DNA of 5,386 nt from Desulfobacterales bacterium. Lineage in GTDB: Bacteria > Desulfobacterota > DSM-4660 > Desulfatiglandales > Desulfatiglandaceae. The notes below the pieces were generated by a model. That model saw only the letters and a program-made list of their open reading frames with translations. It was not told the DNA's origin and ran no database searches. Both the position numbers and the translations under genes were made by a program. The DNA lies in NCBI GenBank assembly GCA_022013615.1, contig JAKLQB010000349.1, forward strand, positions 1 through 5,386, given 5' to 3'. Shown piece after piece: positions 4,913-5,386 of this stretch (position 1 is the first letter of the stretch; each line of letters opens with the position of its first letter).

Positions 4913-5191
4913 TACGAAGATACTACTTGATATCTTGATTCCTAACACAGCATATCTTCAATCCTCTCTGAGCTGCCTGTTAAGTATAGGCCAGGATGAT
5001 GAGCTTACTATTTGTGAGGCGGTATATGCCTGAATTAGGATCTCAATTCTTATCTTCTCAGGATCTTAATAGGTTTCTGCACGACACAGCAATTAGACTG
5101 GTTTCCTCAAATGAAAAATCACTTATCATATTTTCAGGGCCTCAATATCGTGAACCCCTAAGGCTCCTGCTATCTGCGGTGAAATACAATC
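4896..5191 (+). pseudogene. PIN-domain toxin (VapC-type), frameshifted and truncated
   Basis: The frame starts at ATG 4896 with GGAG (4886-4889) six bases upstream and reads MILVVDTKILLDIL, a typical PIN N-terminus with first acid D6; the usual Asn of DTN is Lys (K8). After TICEAVYA it meets TGA (5031-5033). The homologous sequence continues at once in the +1 frame as ELGSQFLSSQDLNRFLHDTAIRLVSSNEKSL, restoring the family's conserved VYAEL, so one extra base was gained near 5028-5031. Past SNEKSL the similarity fades, and the frame runs into the second 95-bp repeat at 5192, where it stops. The third and fourth catalytic acids are missing. Even with frameshifting the product would lack half the active site. 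It was the partner of the AbrB-fold antitoxin just upstream. Confidence 0.85.
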
Positions 5192-5286
5192 GTCAATCGC
5201 CCTGTTCTTTGCGTTTCTGCGTGATATACAATCCCTAAATCCCTAAATTATCATTCTATTTATATATTTATGCCCGTCCCCCATTC
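5192..5286. repeat. 95-bp direct repeat, copy 2
   Basis: Same orientation as copy 1 (3595-3689), 94 of 95 bases identical, offset 1,597 bases. The one change (C at 5235) makes a short tandem of CCCTAAAT. This copy begins where the broken PIN toxin ends and supplies its terminal residues and stop codon (QSPCSLRFCVIYNP). Together the two copies bracket both toxin-antitoxin modules and the MITE-like element. Confidence 0.96.
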
Positions 5287-5298
5287 CCTCCCCCATTC
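5275..5298. repeat. 12-bp tandem duplication at the edge of repeat copy 2
   Basis: CGTCCCCCATTC (5275-5286) is followed directly by CCTCCCCCATTC (5287-5298), one mismatch. Copy 1 has a single unit here. After the second unit the sequence CCACAC lines up with TTACAC of copy 1, so the ancestral repeat probably extended slightly beyond 95 bases and this copy gained a unit. Confidence 0.75.
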
Positions 5299-5305
5299 CC
5301 ACACT

Positions 5306-5386
5306 GTGAAAGCGGTTGTTATGTGCCGTAATCAAATGCTGTATGAAATGAACAGGTGCTTCTTTGAGAAGAAGAACGAGGAAGGA
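5306..5386 (+). CDS. Possible start of an unknown gene, cut by window end
   Basis: A plus-strand frame of 27 codons from GTG 5306 (or ATG 5321) to the window edge, reading VKAVVMCRNQMLYEMNRCF and ending in a charged KKNEEG. No ribosome site is visible, and no family is recognised. The minus strand is also open across the same bases. Listed only because it could be the beginning of a real gene outside the window. Confidence 0.2.
   Translation, partial: MKAVVMCRNQMLYEMNRCFFEKKNEEG

Noticed and set aside
3595..5286. CRISPR array or insertion sequence formed by the two 95-bp repeats
   Set aside because: Only two copies, 1.6 kb apart, with genes between them, no terminal inverted repeats and no transposase.

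Overview
The window looks like a chromosomal piece of a moderately AT-rich bacterium. The evidence is good Shine-Dalgarno sequences, a textbook sigma70-type promoter, and repeat types of the kind I associate with Desulfobacterota (deltaproteobacterial) genomes. That lineage guess rests on recall of repeat style, not on a search. The left third is core metabolism. The remaining two thirds is an accessory region with gene remnants, toxin-antitoxin modules and repeated DNA.

Left (1-1512, all minus strand): a tightly coupled polyamine operon in the order speD (S-adenosylmethionine decarboxylase proenzyme), speE (spermidine synthase), then a second SpeD-like gene whose 3' end lies beyond base 1. 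Both junctions are 4-base stop/start overlaps (ATGA and GTGA). SpeD makes decarboxylated AdoMet and SpeE uses it to aminopropylate putrescine. The third gene may be a SpeD paralogue that supplies putrescine or agmatine from an amino acid, which would make the operon a nearly self-sufficient spermidine pathway.

Middle (1513-2361): about 850 bases with no intact gene. It holds a possible speD promoter, a minus-strand remnant of a small protein family (1694-1843), a coding-like open stretch without a start (1996-2172), two small hairpins, and then a consensus promoter (TTGACA, 16 bases, TATAAT) placed so that transcription should begin at or within a base of the ATG of the next gene. That gene (2362-3537, plus) is an AAA+ ATPase of the DUF4143 type with a winged helix-like segment and a nuclease-like C-terminal motif. 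It has no Shine-Dalgarno and is probably translated from a leaderless mRNA.

Right (3590-5298): two copies of a 95-bp direct repeat (94/95 identical, 1,597 bp apart) bracket two toxin-antitoxin modules. The first, on the minus strand, is an intact VapBC-like pair: a ribbon-helix-helix antitoxin and a PIN toxin, with a 9-bp inverted-repeat operator candidate upstream. The second, on the plus strand, is an intact AbrB-fold antitoxin followed by a PIN toxin that is frameshifted and then cut off where the second repeat copy starts. Between the modules lies a 111-bp MITE-like inverted repeat with two covarying GAAA-loop hairpins. No tRNA, rRNA or CRISPR array was seen.
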